From NCBI GenBank assembly GCA_016215115.1, contig JACRLN010000057.1, positions 1 to 64,000 on the forward strand: a DNA stretch of 64,000 nt, written 5' to 3'. Made by a program: the position numbers and the translations under genes. This document shows positions 19,570-28,845 of the stretch, one piece after another. The notes below the pieces were generated by a model, which was given only the letters and a program-made list of their open reading frames with translations, searched no databases and had not been told where the DNA came from. How positions within the stretch are numbered: the stretch's first letter is position 1; every line of letters starts with the position of its first letter. The DNA is from Nitrospirota bacterium. GTDB taxonomy: Bacteria; Nitrospirota; Thermodesulfovibrionia; UBA6902.

Positions 19570-20634
19570 ATGAAAAATTTACTGTTTATAACAGCGCATT
19601 ATCCTTCATTTTCTGTGCCTCAGGCGGGCCAGAAGATTACGCAAAATATTTTAGAGGGATATGCAAAACACTACAACATCTATTTAGTTGCCTTTTACAA
19701 TGAAGCCGAAGAAAAATTTATAAATGAGGACAACGCCGGGTTATGCAAATATATCTATTTGTCAAGAATATCCAGTTTCAGGAGGATTGTTTCAATAATA
19801 TCGCATATTGTATTACCCATTAAGGCATCAGTAAGGGCCAGTTCAAAAGTCAAGAAAATACTGCAGGAATTACAGCGAGAAGTAAAATTTGACCTCGCAC
19901 ATTTTGAATTCACATCCGCTGCTTACTATATGAAATGGATTAAAAATGACGTCAAAAAAGTGATCACAGAGCATGATGTTACATACCAGGCACTGGAGAG
20001 AAAGACAAAACAGGCCTCTAAACTTGCCAGAGTTTTTTATAATCTCGAATACATAAGACAGAAAAAGTGGGAATTAAATGTGTTGAAAAAAGTGGATGAA
20101 ATAATCGTATTAAATGAAAAAGACAAACTATTGCTCGTAAACGATGGAATACCGCCACATAAAATAAAAATTATTCTTCCAGACATCAATCCGGTTTTTA
20201 AAAATATTCAAAGAAACTGCATTGAAAAATATTCAATTTTATTCTGGGGAGCAATGAACAGAAAAGAGAATATCGATGGCATTGAATGGTTCATTAACAA
20301 GATATTTCCTATAGTTCTGCAGCAATGCAGTGAATCAAAATTATACATCGTTGGGGCCCATCCATCTGTCAAAATAAAAAAACTGGAATCAAAGAATATT
20401 ATCGTTACAGGTTTTGTGGAAAATCCGGCGCCTTACTTTGAAAAATGTCAAATTGCCATTGCCCCGTTAAGGATAGGTGCCGGCATAAAAATAAAGGTCC
20501 TTGAATATCTGGAAGCAGGAATGCCTGTCATAACTACATCTGTCGGCGCAGAAGGAATAAGCCGTGGGAACCTTTTTCTTGCCGACAATAAAGATGATTT
20601 TGCAAATATGATTCTTTATCAATTTGCTTCATGA
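19570..20634 (+). CDS. Glycosyltransferase, GT4-like
   Basis: GT-B fold enzyme of 354 residues. The N-half starts LLFITAHYPSFSVPQAGQKI and has FDLAHFEFTSAAYYMKWI. The C-half has YSILFWGAMNRKENIDGIEWF, LYIVGAHPS, IIVTGFVENPAPYFEKCQIA and APLRIGAGIKIKVLEYLEAG with the donor-binding Glu, then PVITTSVGAEGI. This layout is common to GT4 enzymes of surface-polymer clusters. It follows the previous gene by 33 bp. Confidence 0.88.
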   Translation: MKNLLFITAHYPSFSVPQAGQKITQNILEGYAKHYNIYLVAFYNEAEEKFINEDNAGLCKYIYLSRISSFRRIVSIISHIVLPIKASVRASSKVKKILQELQREVKFDLAHFEFTSAAYYMKWIKNDVKKVITEHDVTYQALERKTKQASKLARVFYNLEYIRQKKWELNVLKKVDEIIVLNEKDKLLLVNDGIPPHKIKIILPDINPVFKNIQRNCIEKYSILFWGAMNRKENIDGIEWFINKIFPIVLQQCSESKLYIVGAHPSVKIKKLESKNIIVTGFVENPAPYFEKCQIAIAPLRIGAGIKIKVLEYLEAGMPVITTSVGAEGISRGNLFLADNKDDFANMILYQFAS

Positions 20635-20660
20635 TTAACCTCTTGCAAGTTTAATTTTTT

Positions 20661-21404
20661 ATGTCTCAGTTTAATTTGAATACTTTTATAAAAAAATTGC
20701 GCACGCGGGTTTTTCCAAATCTGTCATATCTGCCACAGACCAGAATTCGCTACTGCAAATGCTGCATGATGCTGTCTGTATTTATAAGCCTCAGCGAAGG
20801 AGATGAGTATAAATTATGTATAAGATGCAGGGCCAATACAAGGTATGAATTGATTGCAGCATATCTTCGGTCTACCTGCCAGGACTTAAGCAATCTTGTT
20901 TTGGTTGAACTTGATAATCGATCGCCATTAAGAAGATATCTGTCTAACTCAAAAGAATATATTCGGACTTATTATACTGTTGATGCCTCCCCCGGCTCAA
21001 CGAGTGAAAACGGTTCACGCTGTGAAGACATAACCCATTTAACATTTCGGGATAGCAGTATAGATGTAATAATTTCCAGTGATGTTTTAGAACACGTGCC
21101 GAATTTATCTAAAGCCTTCCAGGAAACATACCGGGTGCTCAAGCCGGGAGGCTTCCATTTGTTCACTGTCCCCGTATGCAGCAAAACAGAAAAAAGAGCA
21201 GAAATAGTTAATTCCGAACTTATACATATAAAAGAGCCTGTATATCACAGTGATCCTTTAAATCCGGATGGAATTCTTGCTTTTTGGGACTGCGGCCCAG
21301 ATCTGGGTGAGATCTTTTCTACAGATGATTTAAAGATAACCATCGTTGATGGGCCTCTTGGTAAAGATCGACGCATTTTGTGGAAGGCTGAGAAAATAGT
21401 TTGA
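20661..21404 (+). CDS. SAM-dependent methyltransferase with N-terminal Cys cluster
   Basis: 247-residue Methyltransf_11-type protein. Two cysteine pairs (C32/C35 and C53/C56) near the N-terminus look like a zinc-binding knuckle ahead of the catalytic fold. The core shows LVELDNRSPLRRYL, DASPGS, IDVIISSDVLEHVPNLSKAF and TYRVLKPGGFHLFTVPV. The SAM motif I is degenerate (no GxGxG), as in several sugar-cluster members, so activity is likely but not certain. Similar Cys-knuckle methyltransferases occur beside glycosyltransferases. Confidence 0.8.
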   Translation: MSQFNLNTFIKKLRTRVFPNLSYLPQTRIRYCKCCMMLSVFISLSEGDEYKLCIRCRANTRYELIAAYLRSTCQDLSNLVLVELDNRSPLRRYLSNSKEYIRTYYTVDASPGSTSENGSRCEDITHLTFRDSSIDVIISSDVLEHVPNLSKAFQETYRVLKPGGFHLFTVPVCSKTEKRAEIVNSELIHIKEPVYHSDPLNPDGILAFWDCGPDLGEIFSTDDLKITIVDGPLGKDRRILWKAEKIV

Positions 21405-21475
21405 ATCCCATCCGAAATGGTATGTTCATTATTAAAAAAAATTCTGAATAATCGATGGTAATTCCGAGGTAATAT

Positions 21476-22399
21476 TTGAATATAATAAGTATAATTATCC
21501 CCACGTTAAACGCCTCGAAATTTTTACCGGACCTGTTAACAAAGCTGGTACTTCAGACCGTTAAAGACAAAGAGATAATGGTAATAGATTCATCTTCAAG
21601 AGATGACACTGTTGAGATAGCAAAATCTTTTAATGCCAAAGTTGTCTTCATCCCTAAAGAGGAATTTGATCATGGCGGAACGCGGAATTTAGGCGGAATA
21701 GAGTCTAAAGGTGATATTCTCGTATACATGACCCAGGATACCATACCGGCCAATGAGTACTCGTTGGAAAACCTCATAAAACCTCTTCACAACAATAATG
21801 AGATAGCTGCAATTTTCGGGCGTCAACTGCCAAATGCCGATGCTTCTGCATTCAGTGCGCATTTAAGATTGTTCAATTACCCGGATACTTCATGTGTGCG
21901 TTGCCTGGAGGACAGAAGTGTTTACGGAATAAAAACCGTTTTTTTTTCAAACTCGTTTTCTGCTTACAGAAGGAGCGCCCTGGAGGAAATCGGCTGGTTC
22001 AAGAAAGGGCTGATATTCGGAGAAGATACCCATGCAGTTGCTAAATTGTTATTTGCAGGATATAGAGTTGCCTACGCTGCTGACGCTCTTGTCTATCACT
22101 CACACAACTATACGGCTTTCCATGAGTTTAAAAGATATTTTGATATAGGAGTTCTGCACAGGACTGAAAATGGGATACTGAAAGAATTCGGAAAGACAAA
22201 AGGGGAGGGTAAAAAATATATCAGGTCTGAAGTCCACTATCTCATGGAGCATAAAAAATACAGCCTTTTCCCCGCATTTATTTTAAGAAATGCGCTGAAA
22301 TACCTCGGATATCATTTAGGTCTTAAATATTCTCATATCCCTAAAAACCTTGCGTGCAAGATGAGTATGAATAAAAACTGGTGGGAAAACAGACCCTGA
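21476..22399 (+). CDS. Family 2 glycosyltransferase (rhamnosyltransferase-like)
   Basis: The last gene of the polysaccharide cluster. The signature SIIIPTLNASKFLPDLL, IMVIDSSSRDDTVEIAK and especially EEFDHGGTRNLGG are typical of RfbN-like rhamnosyltransferases. Metal-binding region: DILVYMTQDTIP; acceptor region: FGEDTHAVAKLLFAGYRVAY. The open frame begins at TTG 21476 (aggtaatatttg context, gaggt about 6 bp upstream) and no ATG lies near the start of homology, so TTG initiation is likely. It converges with the K+-channel gene, with 1 bp between the two stops. Confidence 0.9.
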   Translation: MNIISIIIPTLNASKFLPDLLTKLVLQTVKDKEIMVIDSSSRDDTVEIAKSFNAKVVFIPKEEFDHGGTRNLGGIESKGDILVYMTQDTIPANEYSLENLIKPLHNNNEIAAIFGRQLPNADASAFSAHLRLFNYPDTSCVRCLEDRSVYGIKTVFFSNSFSAYRRSALEEIGWFKKGLIFGEDTHAVAKLLFAGYRVAYAADALVYHSHNYTAFHEFKRYFDIGVLHRTENGILKEFGKTKGEGKKYIRSEVHYLMEHKKYSLFPAFILRNALKYLGYHLGLKYSHIPKNLACKMSMNKNWWENRP

Positions 22400-22400
22400 T

Positions 22401-23396
22401 TCACACACCGACCAGATCTTCAAGCGCTTTCAATTGTTTTGTCTCCCCCATTGCAACAAGTGTATCGCCTTTTTTTATTATGCTTGTTGACGTCGGATTG
22501 AATTCCATTGCTCCTGATTCCCTCTTTATCGCAACGATTATTATACCGAGCTCCTTTCTTATCCCGCATTCATCAAGAGCCTTGTTTACTATGTGGGAAG
22601 ATTCTTTGACCTTTATTTCTTCCATCTGCAATTCTATGTTTCCGCTTTTTGTTGCAAATTCAATAAAATCAACAACTGCAGGCTTTAAGATTGTATGCGC
22701 TATTCGCAACCCTCCTATGAAATAAGGGGAGACAACATTGTCTGCGCCTGCCCTGAATAGTTTTTGTTCCACTCCTTCATCACTGGCCCTTGCCACTATC
22801 CTGAGTTTTGGATTTAAGCCTCTTGCAGACAATACAACATAAAGATTGTCTGCATCAGTTGACAGCACCGAGATCAGTCCTTTCGCCTTTTCAATTCCTG
22901 CTTCTTTTAATACAGCATCCTGTGTTGCGTCACCCTGAAGTGAAAGAAGCTCCTTATCAATGGAAGCAAACACTTCCGAATTTTTTTCAGTTATTACAAA
23001 GGGCGCGCCATGTTGTATCATTTCCCTGCAAATTATCTTTCCCATTCTTCCATAACCGCATATTATGTAATGATTTTCAAGCTTCTCTATTTTTTTGCTC
23101 AATTTTCTCCTCCCGAATATTTCTCTTAACTCCCCCTCAAGGAGTAGCTTTGCTCCAACACCCAATGAGTATAGCATGGTCCCGACACCGGCAAGTATCA
23201 GAACAATAGTAAAAACCCTTCCCGGATGTGATAGGCCATGAACTTCTTGATACCCTACAGTCGTCAGAGTAATAACTGTCATGTAAAGGGAATCGAAAAG
23301 GTTCCATCCTTCGACCACCGAGTATCCGATTGTCCCAAATAAGATAACACCGCTTATAAGAATAACCAGGAATAGTATTCGCTGTTTTGGATTCAC
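22401..23396 (-). CDS. Potassium channel with RCK (TrkA-N/TrkA-C) domains
   Basis: Two-helix pore (TM1 about 7-27, pore loop 36-54, TM2 about 60-85) joined to cytoplasmic TrkA-N (Rossmann motif GYGRMG at 114-119) and TrkA-C (about 245-330) domains, the layout of MthK/Kch-type K+ channels. The selectivity filter reads TTVGYQE (residues 45-51), with Gln where most channels have Gly. NAD(H) or another ligand is expected to gate it. The length, 331 residues, is normal. It lies convergent to the polysaccharide cluster and is unrelated to it. Confidence 0.92.
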   Translation of the reverse strand: MNPKQRILFLVILISGVILFGTIGYSVVEGWNLFDSLYMTVITLTTVGYQEVHGLSHPGRVFTIVLILAGVGTMLYSLGVGAKLLLEGELREIFGRRKLSKKIEKLENHYIICGYGRMGKIICREMIQHGAPFVITEKNSEVFASIDKELLSLQGDATQDAVLKEAGIEKAKGLISVLSTDADNLYVVLSARGLNPKLRIVARASDEGVEQKLFRAGADNVVSPYFIGGLRIAHTILKPAVVDFIEFATKSGNIELQMEEIKVKESSHIVNKALDECGIRKELGIIIVAIKRESGAMEFNPTSTSIIKKGDTLVAMGETKQLKALEDLVGV

Positions 23397-23477
23397 TTTT
23401 TATTATAAAATATTAATTTCACAGATTGTTATTAGATTACACAGATGTGAATACATTTTACAATGTCCAGAAGCCAT

Positions 23478-24899
23478 CTAAAAATTCAACAACTTTTTTG
23501 CAAGCTCAAGCGCCTCTTCACGGCTGGTAATTTTTCCTTCATCCTGGGCGCTTCTGACCTCCGCAAGTATCCTTCCGATTTCAGGTCCCGGTTCCATGCC
23601 AAAAGTGATCAGGTCTTTACCGGTGATAAGGTCCGGGCTCTCTATTTGCACCTTTATCCTTTCGTAGAAATCCCTCACACTCTGTTTTGACCAGTTGATA
23701 TGGCGTTCTCTGTATTCTTCTGTTGCGTCAGGCCCCAGAATGCCCATTGTATCAGCCATACTCAGGATAATCGCCGGAACCGAATCATCGCCTATCTTGC
23801 GGAACCATTTCATCTTCGTAGTTGCTTTAACATCCCCGGAGACAAGATTAAGCGCATGGAGATGTTCCCCTACGAGGAGAACCATGAAATCCCTGTGCCG
23901 GTTAGACATCTTCAATCTTCCCGCGATCAGGTCAATAAGTCTTGCGCCTTCTTTATCATGATGATAAAAAGTGATTCGTCCTGTGTCCGGATTTACCACG
24001 CTGGTTGCCGGTTTACCCACATCGTGGAGCAGGGCAGATAACTTCAAAAGAGAAAGGCGGTTATCACTTTCAAGATTATTTGCTATATCAATGCCGCGTT
24101 CTCCGAAATAATCGGAGAGCTTATTGATAATGTGCTCAGTATGTTCCATGACAAGCAAAGAATGTTCCCATACATCCATATGGTGATATCCGTTCTGGGG
24201 GCAGCCTTTCATCGCTTTTATTTCCGGAAAGATTATATCAAGAATCCCAAGTTCATCCATGTGCCTGAAATAGAAAGAGCTGCGTGGATTTTTCAGTATG
24301 AGCAGCAATTCTGCTGTCATTCGTTCGGCGGAGATGCCCTTCAGCAGGGCAGCCCTGTGTTTCATCTCTCCGAGTGTTGATTCGTCAATAATAAAGTTCA
24401 GTGAAGCGGCAAGGCGGACTGCGCGCAATATTCTCAAAGGATCCGAAATAATGGATTTATCATTGACCATTTTGATTGTTCTTTTTGCAATATCATCAGT
24501 TCCTTTCATAGGATCGATAATCTTTCCTAAAGAACCGTCTTCTTTTATCTCGATAGCAATTGCATCTATTGTAAAGTCCCTCCGGTCAAGGTCCTCGTAT
24601 ATATTATCCCCCCGCATCTCTGCTATGTCTAAAAAATTATCGCTCTTGTCCCTGTCAACCACCCGGTAGCAGGGCTCATCAGGTTTTTTCTCCATGGGAA
24701 CAAAAGCAGCATTTTTGCATCCGGCAAGACTGCCGGCAAACGCCCCGGCATCTATGCAGACAAGATCAAAGTCTTTGGGAGAAGCATTAAGCAATAAATC
24801 CCGGACCGTCCCCCCGACGAGATACAATTGCGGAATTTTAATGTCTTTACAGCTTAACCAATTCTTAAGTGATGTTAAGCACAGGCTGTTATTTTCCAT
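23478..24899 (-). CDS. cca: CCA tRNA nucleotidyltransferase / poly(A) polymerase family with HD domain
   Basis: Class II nucleotidyltransferase adding or repairing the 3' CCA of tRNA. The head has LVGGTVRDLLL (residues 28-37) and the metal-binding D43-F-D45, then MRGDNIYEDLDRRDFTIDAIA. An RNA-binding ERMTAELLLIL segment follows, and an HD phosphohydrolase domain (LLHDVGKP, about residue 290) sits in the C-half, as in many Gram-negative Cca proteins. 473 residues is normal. The family includes CC-adding, A-adding and poly(A) enzymes, so exact specificity is uncertain. Confidence 0.9.
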   Translation of the reverse strand: MENNSLCLTSLKNWLSCKDIKIPQLYLVGGTVRDLLLNASPKDFDLVCIDAGAFAGSLAGCKNAAFVPMEKKPDEPCYRVVDRDKSDNFLDIAEMRGDNIYEDLDRRDFTIDAIAIEIKEDGSLGKIIDPMKGTDDIAKRTIKMVNDKSIISDPLRILRAVRLAASLNFIIDESTLGEMKHRAALLKGISAERMTAELLLILKNPRSSFYFRHMDELGILDIIFPEIKAMKGCPQNGYHHMDVWEHSLLVMEHTEHIINKLSDYFGERGIDIANNLESDNRLSLLKLSALLHDVGKPATSVVNPDTGRITFYHHDKEGARLIDLIAGRLKMSNRHRDFMVLLVGEHLHALNLVSGDVKATTKMKWFRKIGDDSVPAIILSMADTMGILGPDATEEYRERHINWSKQSVRDFYERIKVQIESPDLITGKDLITFGMEPGPEIGRILAEVRSAQDEGKITSREEALELAKKLLNF

Positions 24900-25226
24900 A
24901 CTGATACACCGCTGTCAAAAAAGACTATTTAGTGTTTGTCCATAAATTGCTATTTTTTATTTTTGTCATGCCCGAAGCCTGCCCTCGAATGTCGTAATCG
25001 GGGGTCTTTAATCGGGCATCCAGAACTTATTAAAAAGACTGGATTCCCGCTCAACAGACTGCGGGAATGACGCCTCCAAGAATGTACAGACTATTATGAA
25101 ACCCTTATTAATCAATTCAACCAATATAACTAATAAAGCAACTACAATTATTATAATGCAGAAATCACAAGAAAAAGATTAAAATTAATATTACCTTGAT
25201 TTTAAATTATTATTTTTATTTATACC
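24900..25226. repeat. Intergenic region with a two-arm palindromic repeat
   Basis: A 327-bp spacer between divergent genes. At 24965-25073 a repeat begins gtcatgcccgaag, carries aatcgggcatccagaac, and continues with a second arm actggattcccgctcaac to gactgcgggaatgacg. It is the same family as at 44659-44732 (which shares ttcccgctcaacagactgcg). The remainder is AT-rich; no gene is visible. The AT-rich stretch 25090-25220 probably contains the promoter of the downstream membrane protein, but I cannot assign boxes. Confidence 0.7.
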
Positions 25227-25892
25227 TTGGATACACAAGAAAAGATTAAAGGGAAAATGAGCCCCAAGATCTTCTGGCTCACCATCTTCGGAATTGCAAT
25301 GGCATTTGTTGAATCAGCCGTTGTTGTCTACCTTCGTGCGATATTCTATCCAGAAGGGTTTAAAGTCCCCCTGAGAACAATCACAGATTATAAAATTATT
25401 ATTGAGGTCTTCCGGGAAATTGCAACCATCTTCATGCTTTTATCTGTTGCCTTTCTTTCCGGTAAGACCCGATGGGAAAGGTTTACTTATTTTATGCTGT
25501 CCTTTGGTATATGGGATATTTTCTACTATATTTGGCTCAAGGCATTAATAAATTGGCCGGCATCAATATTTGACTGGGATATTTTGTTTCTTATCCCCCT
25601 TCCATGGATAAGCCCTGTAATTGCCCCGGTGTCTGTTTCGTTGTTGATGATAATTTTCAGCATCCTCATCGCTCATTCAATTCAGAAAGGTTATGACTTC
25701 AAACCAGCATTATTACCACGCATTCTTGCATTAGTAGGGATAGTATTGATACTCTACTCTTTCATGCATGATATTAATGCAACATTGCATCAGCAGATAC
25801 CAAAGCCGTATCGTTATGAGCTTCTGGTAATCGGGGATGGCTTGTTTATTGCAGCATTCTGGGTTTCATATTTAAGATCAAGACGCGGCTAA
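25227..25892 (+). CDS. Uncharacterised integral membrane protein
   Basis: I do not recognise a family. The product (about 211-221 residues) has about six hydrophobic segments: MSPKIFWLTIFGIAMAFVES, FREIATIFMLLSVAFLSG, FTYFMLSFGIWDIFYYIWL, a long stretch around LIPLPWISPVIAPVSVSLLM, ILALVGIVLILYSFM, and a last one ending at VSYLRSRRG. Conserved-looking polar residues (E in AFVESAVVVYLR, W/D in GIWDIFYYIW) lie within membrane segments. The open frame starts with TTG at 25227, but ATG at 25257 has an aaaggga site in front of it and is my preferred start. No functional inference is possible from its neighbours. Confidence 0.75.
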   Translation: MDTQEKIKGKMSPKIFWLTIFGIAMAFVESAVVVYLRAIFYPEGFKVPLRTITDYKIIIEVFREIATIFMLLSVAFLSGKTRWERFTYFMLSFGIWDIFYYIWLKALINWPASIFDWDILFLIPLPWISPVIAPVSVSLLMIIFSILIAHSIQKGYDFKPALLPRILALVGIVLILYSFMHDINATLHQQIPKPYRYELLVIGDGLFIAAFWVSYLRSRRG

Positions 25893-25962
25893 TCTTGATA
25901 AATTCTTGTACTGAATTACCTTGCCAAGAATCCTGTGAAAGTGGTTAAATAGTCTGGACTCT

Positions 25963-26238
25963 ATGAAAGATAAATCAGACTCAAACATCACCGGGCCTGT
26001 ACGAGGCGAATTCATTGCACCGCCGGAATTGAGCACCGAAGAAGAGTTTACCGATGCGTTACCGCCTCAGGAAGATTTCTGGCGACCGCCGGTAAGGTTT
26101 GGGAGCGCTCCTGTTGAGAAGGAGCCTCTCGGCTGGGATCGCAGGCGAGGGTTCAGAAAACTTTTCCCTGTAGTCTCTCTGCCGACGCATGTTGATGAGC
26201 GGGTCTCTTTCAGTCGTGAAAGAAGTGGAGAAATTTAG
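25963..26238 (+). CDS. Small hypothetical protein, doubtful
   Basis: A 91-residue frame rich in Pro, Glu and Arg (EDFWRPPVRFGSAPVEKEP, LGWDRRRGFRKLF). It is less AT-rich than the genes that follow. It ends inside the decayed gatB fragment, so its last about nine codons are read from gatB sequence in another frame. That, and the lack of any recognisable domain, makes its native status uncertain. It may itself be the remnant of a larger gene cut by the rearrangement that left the gatB tail. Confidence 0.4.
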   Translation: MKDKSDSNITGPVRGEFIAPPELSTEEEFTDALPPQEDFWRPPVRFGSAPVEKEPLGWDRRRGFRKLFPVVSLPTHVDERVSFSRERSGEI

Positions 26239-26346
26239 AGTAGGCTAAGAGAAACTCCTGGGCTTCTTGTCGGACAGATTATGAAGATGACAAAGGGCAA
26301 GGCCAATCCTAAGATCGTGAATGAGATATTGAACAACAATGAATGA
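26213..26346 (+). pseudogene. gatB: Decayed 3' fragment of gatB
   Basis: Read with two corrections, this stretch gives VVKEVEKFRVG, then EKLLGFL, then VGQIMKMTKGKANPKIVNEI. This is the conserved C-terminal tail of the Asp/Glu-tRNA amidotransferase subunit B (YatY tail: LGFLVGQVMK...GKANP..VNE). An in-frame TAA (26246-26248) replaces the expected Lys codon of GKEK, and one base is missing near 26270 (ttcttgtcgg where ttcttggtcgg would restore the frame). No other part of gatB is nearby. The natural gatB stop (TGA 26344-26346) coincides with the start of the nuclease-helicase gene, so this marks a rearrangement or integration boundary. Confidence 0.72.
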
Positions 26347-28702
26347 AGTCGATATTATTAAATGCTCTGAAGAAGAGAAGTACTTTTATAATCGAATTAT
26401 CTCTCAAACATTAAAAGAAACCAGTTATAAGAATGTATATCCTCAACATATTTTTATTGAAAGTACAGGGCGACAAAGAAAAATAGATTTCGCAATAATT
26501 ACCAATAATACAAAGATTGCTATTGAACTTGATGGATATACTTATCATGCCAGAGAGAAAGTCGGTCGAGATAAATTCGATGATGATTTACAAAGACAAA
26601 ATGAATTAATTTTAGATAATTGGAAAGTTATTAGATTTTCTTGGGATCAAGTACAGAAAAATCCCGAAACTTGCAAGGATTATTTAAGAAGATTAATTGT
26701 TTCTGATCCAGAACTGCATCCTTCCTTAAATTGCGTTATTTTTGAACCTCATATTTTACAGATCGAAGCTTTAAACCTTCTTCAAGAAAGCAGAGAGAAA
26801 GGAAATAAAAAAGGATTAATTGTTATGGCAACGGGGCTTGGGAAAACTTATTTATCAGCATTTGACTCCAATAGATTTGAAGGGAGAGTATTATTTATAG
26901 TTCATAATAATTCGATACTTGAACAGGCAAGAGAGTCTTTTTTAAAAGTAGCCCCTCAAAGATTATCGGGCTTTTTCAATGGATATGAAAAACAACCAGA
27001 GAAAAATTTACTTTTTGCGAATATCAATACATTGGGTAATGACAACTATTTAGCAAAATTTAATAATGATGAATTTGATTATATAATTATCGATGAATTC
27101 CATCATAGTGCTACTCAACGTTATAAGAAGGCAATTGATTACTTTAGACCGAAGTTCTTGTTGGGAATGACGGCAACCCCTAATCGAACTGACAAGAAAT
27201 CCATTCTGTATTTAGTGGACAATAATTTAGTTTATCAAGTGACTCAACTTGAAGCTATTGAAAGAGGATTTTTAACACCATTTTATTACTATGCACTCAA
27301 AGATAACGTTGATTATTCAAATATCAGGCATAATGGATACCGGTATAATTTGTACGACTTGAATAAAGCTTTGATAATAAAAAAGCGCGATGAAGAAATT
27401 ATAAAAAAATACAAAGAGATGACTAATTGTGCAAAAGCAATAGCTTTTTGTGTAACGATTGATCATGCAAAAAGAGCTGCAGAACATTTCAACGAAGCCG
27501 GTATTCCTTCTATTGCAATACATTCAGGTCTGAGCAATGAAGAAAGGATAAATCATATATCAGACTTCAGGCAGAATAAATACAAAGTTGTTTTTGTTCG
27601 AGATATTTTCAACGAAGGGATTGATTTCCCCGATGTTGAAGCTCTATTGTTTATGAGACCCACTGAATCTAAAATAATATTTACCCAACAACTTGGCAGA
27701 GGATTAAGGTTAAGCAATTCAAAATCGGCTGTTAAAATCCTTGACTACATTGGGAACTATGTGAATGCGGATAAGATTGTTGAATATCTCTCTTCTTACG
27801 GCAAGACGTTAACCTTAAATGATCTTAAGATGAAACCACTGTTTTATTTTGACAATGGTTGCAGGGTAGAGTTTGAACAATCGTCTATCGATATGCTTAC
27901 TGCATTAAATATTAATATCCCTTCTGAAGATTCCCTGCTTAAAGCTTTTTTTGAGCTTTGTATTAAATTGAGAAGAACTCCAACTATGCCAGAGATACAA
28001 TCTCAATGCAAATATAAAATTAAAAACTATTTAGAAAAATATATTACCTGGAATAACTTCATAGAAAGAATAAGAACTTTAAATTCTGAAATAGATACTA
28101 CGAATTTGCAAGTAACCAGAGAATTGTCTTTAGAAAAAGCTGAAGAATATGCAGAACTCTTAGATCATGATTTTGCCGAGTTTAAAGAAGAAATCATTCA
28201 ATGTTTAGATGCTGTAAATTCAGTTAAAGATAAATTTATAAATATCGGGCATAATCTAACACAAAATGAGAGTAGAGATTCTTTGCAGGGCATACTTGAA
28301 GTCATAGATAACCCTATCATTAGATTAAAAGAGATAACTTTGATTCTTAGTCTCAGATTTGAGAAGCCCGATAAAATATTATTAGGCGAACCTGATATTG
28401 GGGAAGACAAAAACAAATTACTTCTTGAATCGCTTGAATTTGATAATAAGGCAATATCGGATTATAGCGAGTTAGTCGCAATAAATTTACGGTCTTTCTG
28501 TAATTCGTCACTGGCATATACTTTCCCGAGAGGTTTTATACGTATTATTCATCTTGCTCAGCAGTATTCTTTTTTAATTAAACAAATAGATGAAAATGAA
28601 TGTGACGTTTTGAGCAATTTATATATGATTGCGATACAAATGTTACGACTCCTTGTTGAAGCAAAATCTGATATTGATAAGATGTTGGAACTAAGTTGTT
28701 AA
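26339..28702 (+). CDS. Nuclease-helicase fusion (Vsr/DUF559-like N-domain plus SF2 helicase)
   Basis: 787-residue protein, probably a DNA-targeting defence enzyme. Residues about 1-125 resemble a PD-(D/E)xK/Vsr-like nuclease of the DUF559 type (ID50FAI, AIE63LDGYTYH70, DLQRQNELILDNWKVIRFSW). A superfamily 2 helicase follows: Walker A MATGLGKT (163-170), DEFH box (252-255), LGMTATPNRTD, and motif VI TQQLGRGLRLS. The last about 260 residues are helical, with no recognised domain. The start lies in the gatB tail with no obvious ribosome site. Codon use is AT-rich compared with flanking genes, consistent with acquisition. Target and cofactors are unknown. Confidence 0.85.
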   Translation: MNEVDIIKCSEEEKYFYNRIISQTLKETSYKNVYPQHIFIESTGRQRKIDFAIITNNTKIAIELDGYTYHAREKVGRDKFDDDLQRQNELILDNWKVIRFSWDQVQKNPETCKDYLRRLIVSDPELHPSLNCVIFEPHILQIEALNLLQESREKGNKKGLIVMATGLGKTYLSAFDSNRFEGRVLFIVHNNSILEQARESFLKVAPQRLSGFFNGYEKQPEKNLLFANINTLGNDNYLAKFNNDEFDYIIIDEFHHSATQRYKKAIDYFRPKFLLGMTATPNRTDKKSILYLVDNNLVYQVTQLEAIERGFLTPFYYYALKDNVDYSNIRHNGYRYNLYDLNKALIIKKRDEEIIKKYKEMTNCAKAIAFCVTIDHAKRAAEHFNEAGIPSIAIHSGLSNEERINHISDFRQNKYKVVFVRDIFNEGIDFPDVEALLFMRPTESKIIFTQQLGRGLRLSNSKSAVKILDYIGNYVNADKIVEYLSSYGKTLTLNDLKMKPLFYFDNGCRVEFEQSSIDMLTALNINIPSEDSLLKAFFELCIKLRRTPTMPEIQSQCKYKIKNYLEKYITWNNFIERIRTLNSEIDTTNLQVTRELSLEKAEEYAELLDHDFAEFKEEIIQCLDAVNSVKDKFINIGHNLTQNESRDSLQGILEVIDNPIIRLKEITLILSLRFEKPDKILLGEPDIGEDKNKLLLESLEFDNKAISDYSELVAINLRSFCNSSLAYTFPRGFIRIIHLAQQYSFLIKQIDENECDVLSNLYMIAIQMLRLLVEAKSDIDKMLELSC

Positions 28703-28845
28703 TAATTTTCGTATGATGTACAGCATAAAACGCAAGGCTGCCGAGATGTGGTGTAAGCAGAGAGGAATGGAGTATTTTATTGCGACGATTTGATAATGCG
28801 GTATAAAGCGGGTAGGAATTAGTCTGAGGAAAATATGAGAGAAAG

